Source: Hanleya hanleyi (Eukaryota > Mollusca > Polyplacophora > Lepidopleurida > Hanleyidae). Taken from it: DNA of 64,000 nt. The stretch lies in NCBI GenBank assembly GCA_036873755.1, contig JAVTVY010018713.1, positions 1-64,000 on the forward strand, given 5' to 3'. Both the position numbers and the translations under genes were made by a program. How positions within the stretch are numbered: the stretch's first letter is position 1; every line of letters begins with the position of its first letter. Below the pieces are notes generated by a model. That model had not been told where the DNA came from and made no database searches. It saw nothing but the letters and a program-made list of their open reading frames with translations. Below, one piece after another: positions 11,368 through 20,497 of this stretch.

Positions 11368-11939
11368 CTAAGCGTCGTCGGGCAGGCCTGGATATTCTTC
11401 GGGTAGCATGTCCTGAAACAGTTGTTTGCGCATTCTGATCGCATTTTCCAGGGCCTCGGTGGGTGGTAGTCCCATAGCCTCTTCCAAGTGACGCTTGGTC
11501 TTCATGATGGACCTGTGCGTGGGGTCGCCTTTCATTTCAAGCGGTAGTAAGGTATACTGTTCATAGATCGCCATAGCTGTTTTCCTGATGCGAGGGCGCA
11601 TTTGGGTGTATGGCTGTTGTAAATTATCCTCTCCGGCGTCCTCGATCGCTGCAGCGTAAGTATTGAAAGCTGCTGTCACAATACGATCCCAGAAGGTAGA
11701 TTCTGCCTCACTTTCCACGGATGTAGGCTGACTATCTGAGGTCAAGCTCTCCGTATCACTAGATGGACTCTCAGCAATCTCTGTTTCGGTATCAGTCGAT
11801 ACACTCTCAGCAGTCTCTGTATCAGCATCCGCCTCAACGGACTCCTCGGAGTCTTCAATCCCATGTATATTTTCTGGTGTCGCATCATATCGTAATGTCT
11901 GGTGAACGTGCGTTCGCACTCAGAGCAAGTATAAGCCAT
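11368..11939 (-). pseudogene. C2H2 zinc-finger / helical-domain protein, left copy, frameshifted
   Basis: Start ATG at 11939 on minus (MAYTCSECERTF), stop at 11368. Layout: one C2H2 finger at residues 4-25 (YTCSEC, then RHYDMMRH), an acidic Ser/Thr/Glu-rich linker, then a ~110-residue helical domain containing RPRIRKTAMAIYEQY and ENAIRMRKQLFQDML. Compared with the right-arm copy one A is missing from a run of A near 11874, right after the finger, which shifts the frame and breaks this copy. A TATA box lies at 11987-11993. The role is unknown. Proteins of this plan, as I recall them, recur in invertebrate genomes as uncharacterised element-borne frames. The same domain plan is shared with the ATPase gene of this element. 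Confidence 0.75.
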
Positions 11940-11986
11940 GTTGACGGTTGAACGTCGACTGCGCGTGTTTTTGGAAATACGCTTGC

Positions 11987-11993
11987 TTTTATA
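11987..11993 (-). promoter_or_regulatory. TATA box of the left zinc-finger gene
   Basis: TATAAAA on the minus strand 48 bases upstream of the ATG, preceded by AACGCC-rich repeats that also flank the other genes of the element. Confidence 0.6.
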
Positions 11994-12167
11994 GACAGTA
12001 ACGCCCATCAACGCTTAGCTTAACGCTTCAACGCCCTGGTGAATTAGCTCAGAAGCTCTGATTTCCATGGAATTGACTCCAATTCACCGAAATACAGTGA
12101 CACCCGTCAACGCCAGTCGTTTCGCCTTAACGCCCGTCTCAGCGCCTTAACACACCTTCTTAACGCT

Positions 12168-12600
12168 TTAACGTCGTTTAATGATGCGTTCGAACAAATG
12201 TTTCTTTAGTGCTATTGCTCTAACATACGCCGCTTTCCAGTTCATGGCCGAGGTTTTCAACATCGACGCTGTCCTTTCAATTTCCATATGGGCTGGGTCC
12301 TTATCCAACAATTTCATATGGGTCACGAGGTCGACATACCGCTGACGTAAAGCCCGTCGTAGTCTGGGTGCCAATCTGTTATGGGCTAAAATTGCGGCTT
12401 CCTCTTTCGAATACCCTTTGTGTTGAAACTTGTTTCCTGTGGCCTCCAACATCTCGCCCAGCTCGGCGTCCATACTTTCTTTGAACAAATCCTTCCATAG
12501 CCTCGAGTTCACATTATGTTCTTCAACCTCGGGTTGGTCCTTCACGGTTGGGTGATATTCCGGGACTGGTGGTATGAAGGGGCCCCGCTGTATGGGGGTG
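12168..12600 (-). pseudogene. Truncated 3' part of the ATPase gene (helical domain) in the left arm
   Basis: Reads from the left-arm boundary to a stop at 12168 and covers only the C-terminal helical domain of the ATPase gene (GEMLEATGNKF ... KHLFERIIKRR). The zinc finger and ATPase parts are missing because the inverted arm ends here. It keeps about 60 bases (VPEYHPTVKDQPEVEEHN region and KDLFKES) that are deleted in the right copy, so it preserves a more complete version of this domain. An in-frame ATG lies in the adjoining hairpin at 12623, but it is unlikely to be a true gene start. Confidence 0.7.
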
Positions 12601-12736
12601 AGGTCACTTCCGCTTCCGTTCACGTGACCGGAACTGACCTTTGACCCCTGCGCGCAATTTTTATCCGGTATTGTTAGCGCGCGCAGGGGTCAAAGCTCAG
12701 TTCCGGTCACGTGACCGGAAGCGGAAGTGACCTCAC
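12598..12736. repeat. Central hairpin with CACGTG cores
   Basis: GTGAGGTCACTTCCGC ... GACCCCTGCGCGC pairs with GCGCGCAGGGGTC ... GCGGAAGTGACCTCAC around a loop of about 20 bases. Each arm contains GTCACGTGAC or a near copy (E-box/USF-like). It sits at the junction between the left inverted arm and the unique centre, just upstream of the ATPase promoter. Confidence 0.8.
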
Positions 12737-12978
12737 AGAGGTCATATGCAAATGTCACTTCCGAGCTCTGAGCTCCACACGCTTTGAGCTCCAAGAGCTC
12801 CGATCCAAGAGCTCTGCCACACGGGAGCTCCCACCACCGCCACCGGGCGTTGACGCCCTCGCGCGTGTGTGAGTGAGTGAGTGAGTAAGGCGTGCAAAAC
12901 GCCCGTGAGGCGTCCCCAACGCCCGTCTTAACGCATGAACGCACTAACGACGGTGAGTGAGTGAGTGAGTGAGTGGTC

Positions 12979-12984
12979 ATATAA
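12979..12984 (+). promoter_or_regulatory. TATA-like box of the ATPase gene
   Basis: ATATAAGG about 55 bases before the ATG at 13038, immediately after a GTGAGTGAGTGAGTGAGT run and AACGCC repeats, the same arrangement as at the zinc-finger genes. Confidence 0.5.
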
Positions 12985-13037
12985 GGTCGTTTGTACACCA
13001 TTAGCCTCAGTCTGTATCCATCCTTTGACCGGGTACC

Positions 13038-14188
13038 ATGTCGAGTACATGTCCGTTCTGTCAAAAGACACTCTCCCGTCGCGACAATATGCTCAGACAT
13101 ATGCGTCTAACGCATAGACAAGAGACACCACCAAGTCCCGCTATAGGTCCACCAAGTGGCGTAGGATATCCCTATACGATGACGGTGAGCGGCCCTACGG
13201 GGTGTGGAAAGACGTCCTGGGTGATGAAGTTTCTAGAGGAAGGTGTGGCAACCCCATCTCCGACACGTGTTGTTTGGTGTTATAGCCAGTGGCAGCCCGC
13301 CTACGAAACTGCGATTACAGAATGTGAGCTTTGTCCCAGGAATTCCTCACGACATAGACGAACCCTATTACTTCGATTCCGAGCAGACCAACGTGGTAGT
13401 GCTCGATGATCTGATAAGTGCGGCCAAGGACAATTCGAAAATCGCCGACCTATTCACCAAAGGGTCCCATCATCGCAATCTGTCCGTCATCTATTTGACT
13501 CAGAATCTCTTTCCTCAAGGGAAGACGTCCAGAGATATTGCCTTGAACTGCCAATACTTTGGGTTGTTCTCCAATCCCATTGACAGAGCACAAATCCGTG
13601 TCTTTGGTAGTCGAATTTATCCTCAGAACATCGACCATTTCATACAGGCGTTTCAAGGAGCGACAAGCCGTCCGTACGGCTACCTGTTCGTAGATTTAAA
13701 CGCCCATACCCCGGAAGATCGTCGGCTGACGACCCACCTGTTACCCGGCGAGGCATCACCGCAACGTCATATATCCCGACACCATCCACCGAGTCCACAT
13801 CTGGTAGGGCAGCAGCAGCAACCCACCCCCATACAGCGGGGTCCCTTTGAAGAACATAATGTGAACTCGAGGCTGAGAAAGTATGGACGCCGAGCTGGGC
13901 GAGATGTTGGAGGCCACAGGAAACAAGTTTCAACGCAAAGGGTATTCGAAAGAGGAAGCCGCAATTTTAGCCCATAACAGATTGGCACCCAGACTACGAC
14001 GGGCTTCACGTCAGCGGTATGTCGACCTCGTGACCCATATGAAATTGTTGGATAAGAACCCAGTCCATATGGAAATTGAGAGAACAGCGTCGATGTTGAA
14101 AACCTCGGCCATGAACTGGAAAGCGGCGTATGTCAGAGCAATAGCACTAAAGAAACATTTGTTCGAACGCATCATTAAACGACGTTAA
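13038..14188 (+). pseudogene. Zinc finger / A32-FtsK-like packaging ATPase / helical-domain protein, frameshifted
   Basis: Starts MSSTCPFCQKTLSRRD. Layout: one C2H2 finger (residues 5-26), then a P-loop ATPase with Walker A GPTGCGKTS (codons from 13191), a VVWCYSQWQPAYE strand, Walker B VVVLDDL (13393-13413), KGSHHRNLSVIYLTQNLF (the sensor-like glutamine strand) and NPIDRAQI, SRPYGYLFVDL. This is the pattern of Polinton/adintovirus and poxvirus A32-type DNA-packaging ATPases. A ~100-residue helical domain follows (13883-14188). Two breaks are visible: a frame change near 13315-13330 between the AYE strand and Walker B, and a ~20-base deletion near 13880 relative to the left-arm copy, which puts the helical domain out of frame. 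Not expected to give a working ATPase. Confidence 0.8.
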
Positions 14189-14362
14189 AGCGTTAAGAAA
14201 GTGTGTTAAGGCGCTGAGACGGGCGTTAAGGCGTAACGACTGGCGTTGACGGGCGTCACTGTATTTCGGTGAATTGGAGTCAATTCCATGGAAATCAGAG
14301 CTTCTGAGCTAATTCACCAGGACGTTGAAGCGTTAAGCTAAGCGTTGATGGGCGTTACTGTC

Positions 14363-14369
14363 TATAAAA
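14363..14369 (+). promoter_or_regulatory. TATA box of the right zinc-finger gene
   Basis: TATAAAA 48 bases upstream of the ATG at 14417; exact mirror of 11987-11993. Confidence 0.6.
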
Positions 14370-14416
14370 GCAAGAGTATTTCCAAAAACACGCACAGTCG
14401 ACGTTCAACCGTCAAC

Positions 14417-15148
14417 ATGGCTTATACTTGCTCTGAGTGCGAACGCACGTTCACCAGACATTACGATATGATGCGACACCAGAAAAATATACATGGGATT
14501 GAAGACTCCGAGGAGTCCGTTGAGGCGGATGCTGATACAGATTACAAGCGTCTAGTCCGTCATTCATAATCCAGCCGTCGTCCATTAGAGAATATCCGCG
14601 TCCATAAATAATCCAAGACCCTATTTCACGTATTCCATATAACAGTATTAGCACCAAATTCAAAAGAGACAATCATAGTATGCATAAACATAAAAGCATT
14701 TCCTGCTGAGAGTGTATCGACTGATACCGAAACAAGTGCTGAGGAAATCCCATCTAGTGATACGGAGAGCTTGACCTCAGATAGTCAGCCTACATCCGTG
14801 GAAAGTGAGGCAGAACCTACCTTCTGGGATCGTATTGTGACAGCAGCTATCAATAGTTACGCTGCAGCGATCGAGGACGCCGGAGAGGATAATTTACAAC
14901 AGCCATACACCCAAATGCGCCCTCGCATCAGGAAAACAGCCATGGCGATCTATGAACAGTATACCTTACTACCGCTTGAAATGAAAAGCGACCCCACGCA
15001 CAGGTCCATCATGAAGACCAAGCGTCACTTGGAAGAGGCCATGGGACTACCACCCACCGAGGCCCTGGAAAATGCGATCAGAATGCGCAAACAACTGTTT
15101 CAGGACATGCTACCCGAAGAATATCCAGGCCTGCCCGACGACGCTTAG
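14417..15148 (+). pseudogene. C2H2 zinc-finger / helical-domain protein, right copy, disrupted by a repeat
   Basis: Same gene as 11368-11939 in mirror image. The finger and the start of the acidic linker are intact and in frame here (RHQKNIHGIEDSEES), unlike in the left copy. The frame is then interrupted by a 165-base copy of the dispersed repeat (14541-14706), which brings a stop at 14567-14569. The remainder (SESLTSDSQPTSVESEAE, then the helical domain to LPDDA) resumes after the insert. The two arms are therefore broken in different places, showing independent damage after arm duplication. A 3' UTR stem-loop and AATAAA follow. Confidence 0.75.
14541..14706 (-). repeat. Dispersed repeat inserted in the right zinc-finger gene
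   Basis: Carries CAAGCGTCTAGTCCGTCATTC, CAGCCGTCGTCCATTA, AGCACCAAATTCAAAAG and TAGTATGCATAAACAT. The uninterrupted left arm shows that only this block is foreign. No clear target duplication; a few bases of the gene seem lost at the junction. Confidence 0.85.
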
Positions 15149-15291
15149 GTCACACCGAGCAAAGATGGAACTTTCTGAAATTGCGACAGACAAGAGCAAC
15201 CGAAAATACATCTAACGGACAAGAAGGAATATAACAGATGCAGCACCAAATGGCGGTCTCTGATTGGACAAGAGTTTTCTTGGGTTGTAAA

Positions 15292-15324
15292 CATACCCAA
15301 CGCGGCTCCCCCAGCGTGGGTATG
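15292..15324 (+). other. 3' UTR stem-loop (right copy)
   Basis: Stem CATACCCAACGC (15292-15303) with GCGTGGGTATG (15314-15324), one bulged A, loop GGCTCCCCCA. It lies 17 bases before the poly(A) signal. The decayed relative at 62128-62159 keeps the loop exactly while the stem changes on both sides. Confidence 0.65.
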
Positions 15325-15340
15325 ATGTAACATTGGGGAA

Positions 15341-15346
15341 AATAAA
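15341..15346 (+). terminator. Poly(A) signal of the right zinc-finger gene
   Basis: AATAAA followed after 20 bases by a GTTGTTGTT-rich element. Confidence 0.6.
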
Positions 15347-15763
15347 CTATATGAAAAAAAACTTCTTGTTGTTGTTCTCTCATGTGTCATCCTTGCTGTT
15401 GTTGTTCTCTCTCCGGTCTATATCATGGCGCCAAGGCGTTATGTTAGAGCGTTAAGGCGTAACTACGAGCGTTGACGGGCGTCACTGCATTTCGAAGAAT
15501 TAGTGACAATTCCATGGAATATCTAGAAAATCAGAACTTCTGAGCTATTTCACCAGGGCGTTGAAGCGTTAAGCTTGGCGTTGGCGGGCGTTGCTACATA
15601 GGCGTTTTGCACGCCTCACTCACTCACTCACTCACACGCGCGCATAAACTCACACTCGCAAGTAACTCTACCAGGTAGTTGGATGGAAAAAAAGGCCGTT
15701 ATCTACTCCAAATGCACTCCATCGCACCTCCGAAACTCCGGCTTTCGCTACTACTCTCACTGA

Positions 15764-15771
15764 TGACGTCA
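15764..15771. promoter_or_regulatory. CRE palindrome TGACGTCA, right arm
   Basis: Mirror of 10761-10768. Confidence 0.5.
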
Positions 15772-15916
15772 CCAGTGCCGTCACAGGTGACGTGGACATC
15801 CCTTCAAGTCGTGGTCTACACCCCGAGAGCTACAAAATAACACTTCCCTAGACACGTTCGGACCAATAGTGGTCCATATCGGCCTCAAAATGTCTATTTC
15901 CATACTACCGCCTGCC

Positions 15917-16407
15917 TGCGCATGCGCAGACTGACGATATTCCTAACACCCATCCACCCAGGCGGATGCACCCTCACGTATGCATCACATTGATACCTCA
16001 CTCGACTCAATCAGACCATTAGTGGCCCACCTAGACCCCACAACGTTCCTATCAATGCATTTTCCCCACAATTCCCTGTCTGCGCATGCGCAGAATGTTG
16101 AACACGAACGACACACTAGTCCAGGCGGATGCCCCCTCACGTATCCTTCACATTGATACCTCATAGGACTCCATAAGACCACTAGTGGCCCATCCAGACC
16201 CCAACACGTCTATTTCCATACCCTTTTCCCACAATTCCCTGTCTGCGCATGCGCAGAGTGATGACAACGACCGAGACACTAGTCCCGGCTGATGCCACCT
16301 CACATAGGCTTCACATGGATACCTCATACAACTCCATCGGCCAATTAGGGGCTCCCCTAGATCCCAAAACGTTTATTTCCATACACTTTGTCTACAGCGC
16401 ATGCGCA
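15917..16407. promoter_or_regulatory. NRF-1 palindrome array, right arm
   Basis: Perfect TGCGCATGCGCA at 15917-15928, 16081-16092 and 16244-16255 and a one-base variant (AGCGCATGCGCA) at 16396-16407, spaced 152-164 bases. The site at 16244 is perfect where its left-arm mirror is degenerate, so each arm is mutating separately. Confidence 0.55.
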
Positions 16408-16607
16408 GAATGTCGTCAGTTCCACGTCACACCCAGCTGCACGGATGCACTTAGACGAATGCTTCACATTGATACCTCATACGACTCCATCGGACCACTA
16501 GTGGCCCACCTAGACCCCAAAACGTCTAGCGGGACCCATACCGGGTCCAGTTTTCGACACTAGATGACCACATCCCGACAAAATGGTCAGTTTTCGACAC
16601 CGGACGT

Positions 16608-16645
16608 GCCGCCATCTTGAACCAGAAGACAGGCGCCGCCATCTT
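16608..16645 (-). promoter_or_regulatory. Paired YY1-like sites in the right terminus
   Basis: GCCGCCATCTT at 16608-16618 and 16635-16645, mirror of the left pair. Confidence 0.5.
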
Positions 16646-16766
16646 GGATATGTCCCATAATGCACCGGGTCAAAATACTCGCTTCTGATTGGTTGAGGGC
16701 AGCGCGCCACTCAACCGGAAGTGAGCGCGCCACAAATGGGAGGCAATTTACTCTTTTCCTACTACT

Positions 16767-16772
16767 TATGTG
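16767..16772. repeat. Target site duplication, right (TATGTG)
   Basis: Identical to 9774-9779 and directly adjoining the right terminus. Confidence 0.85.
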
Positions 16773-16837
16773 CAACTTAGCGAATGCAGATCTAGTAAGA
16801 TTCATGATACGTGATTCCGATCTATATGGAATTTTGG

Positions 16838-16905
16838 GCATCACTGAAAACTGTTGACCGCTTCTCTCTTGCAGGAAAGTAGCCTATGTTCATGTATACT
16901 ATGAT
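16838..16905 (+). repeat. Dispersed repeat fragment with splice-acceptor-like core
   Basis: GCATCACTGAAAACTGTTGACC, then CGCTTCTCTCTTGCAGGAAA and the ATGTATACTATGATT block, as in the copy at 32.8 kb. Confidence 0.7.
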
Positions 16906-16912
16906 TTATGTT

Positions 16913-16915
16913 GTT

Positions 16916-16951
<36 letters not shown>

Positions 16952-16960
16952 TTGTTGTTT
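16913..16960. repeat. (TTG)n microsatellite
   Basis: About 13 TTG units with a T run. Confidence 0.9.
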
Positions 16961-18472
16961 TCAAACTGGCTTTCATCGTATACGAGTGAATAAACTTGAG
17001 TGTGACATTAAAACAACTCCCCCCACATCTCGATTCACTGAATTCCAGGCATCCCATCTTCATTTTATCCAGCCAATTTCTACGTTCCCACTTCGAACCT
17101 GCCTTGATTTATCTGACCCCTTCAGTGTTCAAAATCCGAGGTGTAAATTTCACCTACTAACGACAGAAGAACCAATCAGATCGTACACATCGATTGCGAG
17201 TGAAGTCACGTAGCGTGACATCATCCTCTATTAGCGGCGAGAGAGATTTAGGTCAGCCAATCAATAACGCTCTTGTGCGACCCATTTCGAATTTCAAATG
17301 TTTTCGTGGTCAGTGACGTCTCGTGTCTATTTACACGGTGGGTAAGAGATTTCCCATACACGTCGATGGAACTCACCATTTTCCAGACACGTGCGGATAA
17401 ACGGCCACACTAGTACCAAAATATGCATTAGTCTGGCCGTTTCAACACCCCCAGTTGGGATTATTGAATGACATATCATGGAAAACGACAGGTAAGATGA
17501 GTTTTGTATAGCCTATCAAGTAACTAAGATATTAAGGAAGGATTACAACATTAAACCTGCTTTTAAGGTGATCTGGATGATTCTAACGAAGCCACACAAC
17601 CTGGCAGGTAACCCCTGTATTAGCTTCCCGTCGTCCTATCAAGTCATGAAAACACTGTCAAAATGCTTACCTGAGTTATTTGAAACTGCTCATGAAGCTC
17701 AACCGCGAGTATTATAAAGGTATTTTTTATTGAAATATCGGTTGATGATATTTAAACGCTTATAAGCGCGTATTGTGCAAACAAATCGCAGTGGTCCATA
17801 TCCGTGCGACGGTCCGGCCATACACGAGCGTTTTAAATCATTTGCTATTCTGAAAGTTGCAAGAAGCACAGCTTCTATTAGTCTGAATGAGACAGAGGCT
17901 GATCCATTCCTCATGAAAGATCCATGCACCCTACATTAGGGATGCTTCACAATGTAACACAACTGCATGCTTTGGCAACATAATGCTCTCTGGTTATACG
18001 GGCTTTTTTAAACCACACACTTTTTATACTTACACGGGGAATCGGTGTAGCATTCCCACGTGTTATTAAAGCGCATAAACATGAGATAAGGCATGACACC
18101 TCACTAGGCCCATACCCCATGCAGGTAAATCGCTCCCTCGTACGATTCAGTTGTAAAGTCACATTTTTAGGGTGGAATTTTAATATCAACTTTTCGCAGG
18201 CAACTAGTCTCAATGAAACAGAACTTGCTCTATTCCATACTACACCTGTAGCATGCGACTAAAAGCGCAAGTTTGTTTTCACATGTCAACTGTGATTGTA
18301 TGCTACACGTTGGTGCTACAAATCGCATCGTGTCAACTGATCCTGTCTACCCCGAGTCCCTCACGGGGAAGTAAACATGTATAAATTTGTATACACGTTT
18401 TCATTGTTTTACCTGTCTTATTAAATTTTAGTTCATCAATTGCAACAGTTCGTATATAGTGTTGTCCAGTAA

Positions 18473-18718
18473 ATGAAGGGAAATACTTTTGACGAATTCA
18501 GGAAAACAAGAAAACGAAGCAATCCGTTGGAGTTAACTTTGAATCCTCTTAAGCGACGCAGGCCATCTTTACCCCAGATAACTGGTATCCCTACAGATCA
18601 GGCCCAGGACAGATCAAAGAAGAAACGAAAAGAAGTGGGTGAACCCGTTCTCCTGTCGTTTTTTGAAGAAGGTTCATATGTTTTTATTATCTTATACTTG
18701 TTTATGGAACGCATATAA
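18473..18718 (+). CDS. Small basic frame with nuclear-localisation-like clusters, uncertain
   Basis: 81 codons from an ATG. Contains two basic clusters, LKRRRPS and SKKKRKEVGE, the second resembling a monopartite NLS. The part after FFEEG turns hydrophobic and could be read-through into an intron, since GAAG followed by GTTCAT is a possible weak donor. It lies inside the 3.3-kb long-TIR element. No family recognised; it could be an exon of an element gene or chance. Confidence 0.25.
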   Translation: MKGNTFDEFRKTRKRSNPLELTLNPLKRRRPSLPQITGIPTDQAQDRSKKKRKEVGEPVLLSFFEEGSYVFIILYLFMERI

Positions 18719-19210
18719 CCAGCGACTGGTTTGTCCATCCGTTCATAATCTCGTCTAACATTTCATATAACTGAAATTTTTCCTCGTGATATCTTGCCTT
18801 TGATATGATTTAAAATCTGTCAAAACCTTGAATATATATTGCAAATCCATGTCCAAGTTGTCAGACGTTTTGTACATCCGTCCTATGTTCCGTCCATCGT
18901 TTTCGTCTGTGAGTCATTCTGTTGGATTCATTCTGTATGTCTGTGCTATATCTATCTTACCTTTCGCGATAGAATTAGGAAATTGGGACACAAACTTGTT
19001 GAAATGTTGTAGTCGTATGCTCTCTCAGGTTTATTACACATGGTGGAATTTGTGGCACAAATGCTTATGAAATTCTGTACATTGTTCTAGTTTGTTTTCT
19101 CAGTCCTCTGTTTCCGCATGACTGCAGTTTGGGGGGGGGGCCTTTTGCAGGGGTGATAGATGTATTGTATTTGATGGTACGGTACAGGATTCTATAATTT
19201 AAACACAAAC

Positions 19211-19507
19211 TTATTGTGTAATATAGTCAGTCCGAGGCTCATGCTGTGGCGCATCACGTTGATAATTTCCTGGTTTTATGTAATCAGGTAATGAAATGTT
19301 GGAAATGTGGCGATTTAGACTGTATGCGCCCTTGAAACGTTTGTGACAAATGCTACACGGTAATTCTTCCCCATTGTGAGAAGATACTTCGTACCGTACA
19401 TCGGCCCTCGCAAACTTCGTTTCACACGTCCCATATTCGTGCGGTTCCGTGGTTTTCTTAGCCGGAGTACTGGTCATGCCCAACTCCGTGTCCCATTCAG
19501 CTGACAC
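19211..19507 (-). CDS. Degenerate two-finger C2H2 protein of the long-TIR element
   Basis: 98 codons. Around residues 27-45 YGTCETKFARAD resembles a broken finger. A linker HNGEELPC (compare TGEKPY-type linkers) leads to CSICHKRFKGAYSLNRHIS, a good C2H2 half whose last histidine is displaced. C-terminus is hydrophilic without further domains. It lies in the interior of the 17.0-20.4 kb element, which suggests a DNA-binding protein of that element rather than a host gene. Whether it is expressed or a fragment cannot be told. Confidence 0.4.
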   Translation of the reverse strand: MSAEWDTELGMTSTPAKKTTEPHEYGTCETKFARADVRYEVSSHNGEELPCSICHKRFKGAYSLNRHISNISLPDYIKPGNYQRDAPQHEPRTDYITQ

Positions 19508-20372
19508 AGTCGGGTCGATACTGACATGAATCTTGATCCGTGGGTGTGTCCAGATGGGCCACGCCAGAGATATCTAAACTACATGCAATAAAACAAGACA
19601 AAACCAAATTTCTGTTATGAAATCCTACATTCAACGTGAAATGGAGAAGAGTATTATTTCAAAAGGTATTGTACTCTTCCACTTAAGCGATAAAAAGAGC
19701 TAGAATTAATTAATGATTTGTGCATACATATAGCAATATGAGTTCAACTACACGTTGGCAGTGAGTGAATATTAAATACACTCGTGTATGGCCGGTTCAC
19801 CACACGGATATGGACCTTTGCGGATGTTTTGTGCAATACGCGCCTTTTGGTGTTTAATTCATATCAACAGATATTGCAATGCAAAATATCTTCATAATAC
19901 TTGGAATTAAGCTTCATGTGATGTTTCAAATAACTCAGGAAATCACTTTGACAATGTTTTCATGACTCGATATGACGGTTGAAAACTTATCCCGAGGTTA
20001 CCTGCAAGTTTGTGTGGCTTCGTTACAAACATCCAGACCACTTTCAAAGCAGGGTTAATGTTTTAATCCTTCTTTAATATCTTAGTTACTTGATAGGCTA
20101 TACAAAACACATCTTACCTATCGTTTTCCATGATATGTCATTCAATAATCTCAACTGGGGGCCTTGAAACGGCCAGACTTTGGTACTAGTGTGGCCGTTT
20201 ATCCGCACGTGTCTGGAAAATGGTGCGTTCCATCGACGTGTATGGGAAATCTCTTACCCACCGTGATTTATAAGTCATTTGAACATTGAAGGGGTTCAGA
20301 TATATCAAGGGAAGTTCGAAGTGAGAACGTAGAGATTGGCTGGATAAAACGAAGATGAGGCATCCAGGCAAA

Positions 20373-20497
20373 AGTGATACTTTATATGTGACTTCAGTGT
20401 CCCAATGTGCACATATTGATGCCTGTGTAGAACATTATCGTTATAGAACAGCCACGTATACCAGGAAATCAAAATGAGATATTTCTTCACCACGCAG
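20373..20497. other. End of intron 1
   Basis: Ends in TTTCTTCACCACGCAG, a good acceptor for exon 2. Confidence 0.6.

Larger units (their letters stand above)
9780..12600. repeat. Left inverted arm of the Polinton-like element
   Basis: Outer 1 kb: YY1-like sites, then four ~155-bp repeats each centred on an NRF-1 palindrome, then a CRE. Next come a GTGAGTGAGTGAG run, AACGCC-rich repeats, and on the minus strand the zinc-finger gene and a truncated 3' piece of the ATPase gene. It corresponds base for base, with small differences, to 13826-16766 reversed. Confidence 0.85.
9780..16766. mobile_element. Polinton-derived 7-kb element with ~2.8-kb inverted arms
   Basis: The element begins AGTAGTAGGAAAAGAG, ends with its inverse, and is flanked by TATGTG on both sides. 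AG...CT ends and a 6-bp duplication are Polinton/Maverick/adintovirus hallmarks. The arms match from the tips to about 12600 and 13826, leaving about 1.2 kb of unique centre. Genes: a zinc-finger/helical-domain gene in each arm pointing outwards, and a central zinc-finger/packaging-ATPase/helical-domain gene pointing right, whose 3' end is also present in the left arm. I see no family B polymerase, retroviral-type integrase, adenain-like protease or capsid frame, so it looks non-autonomous or belongs to a reduced lineage. Every gene copy is damaged. It sits inside an intron of a host gene. Confidence 0.8.
13826..16766. repeat. Right inverted arm of the Polinton-like element
   Basis: Mirror image of 9780-12600. 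It differs by a ~40-base and a ~20-base deletion near 13845-13880 and by a 165-base repeat insertion at 14541-14706. Confidence 0.85.
17047..20372. mobile_element. Long-TIR element, about 3.3 kb
   Basis: The left part (about 17047-17830) recurs inverted at about 19785-20372. Shared blocks include TTTTATCCAGCCAAT, the GTAAGAGATTTCCCATACAC block, CGGATAAACGGCCACACTAG, AATGACATATCATGGAAAA and TATAGCCTATCAAGTAACTA. The interior holds a small NLS-rich frame (18473) and a zinc-finger frame on minus (19211-19507). Exact ends and target duplication are not resolved. A third, partial copy of arm sequence lies at 41735-41860. It lies wholly within intron 1 of the meteorin-like gene. Confidence 0.65.

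Noticed and set aside
11123..11371. Open frames of about 80 codons antisense to the 3' UTR of the zinc-finger gene, mirrored at 15145-15390
   Set aside because: They are conserved only because the arms are copies of each other; they run through the stem-loop and poly(A) region and have no motif.
12690..13100. 136-codon minus frame upstream of the ATPase gene
   Set aside because: It translates the hairpin and the GTGAGTGAG repeats antisense to the promoter; no domain.
9780..16766. Complete adintovirus or autonomous Polinton
   Set aside because: No polymerase, integrase, protease or capsid gene is visible, and the genes present are broken.
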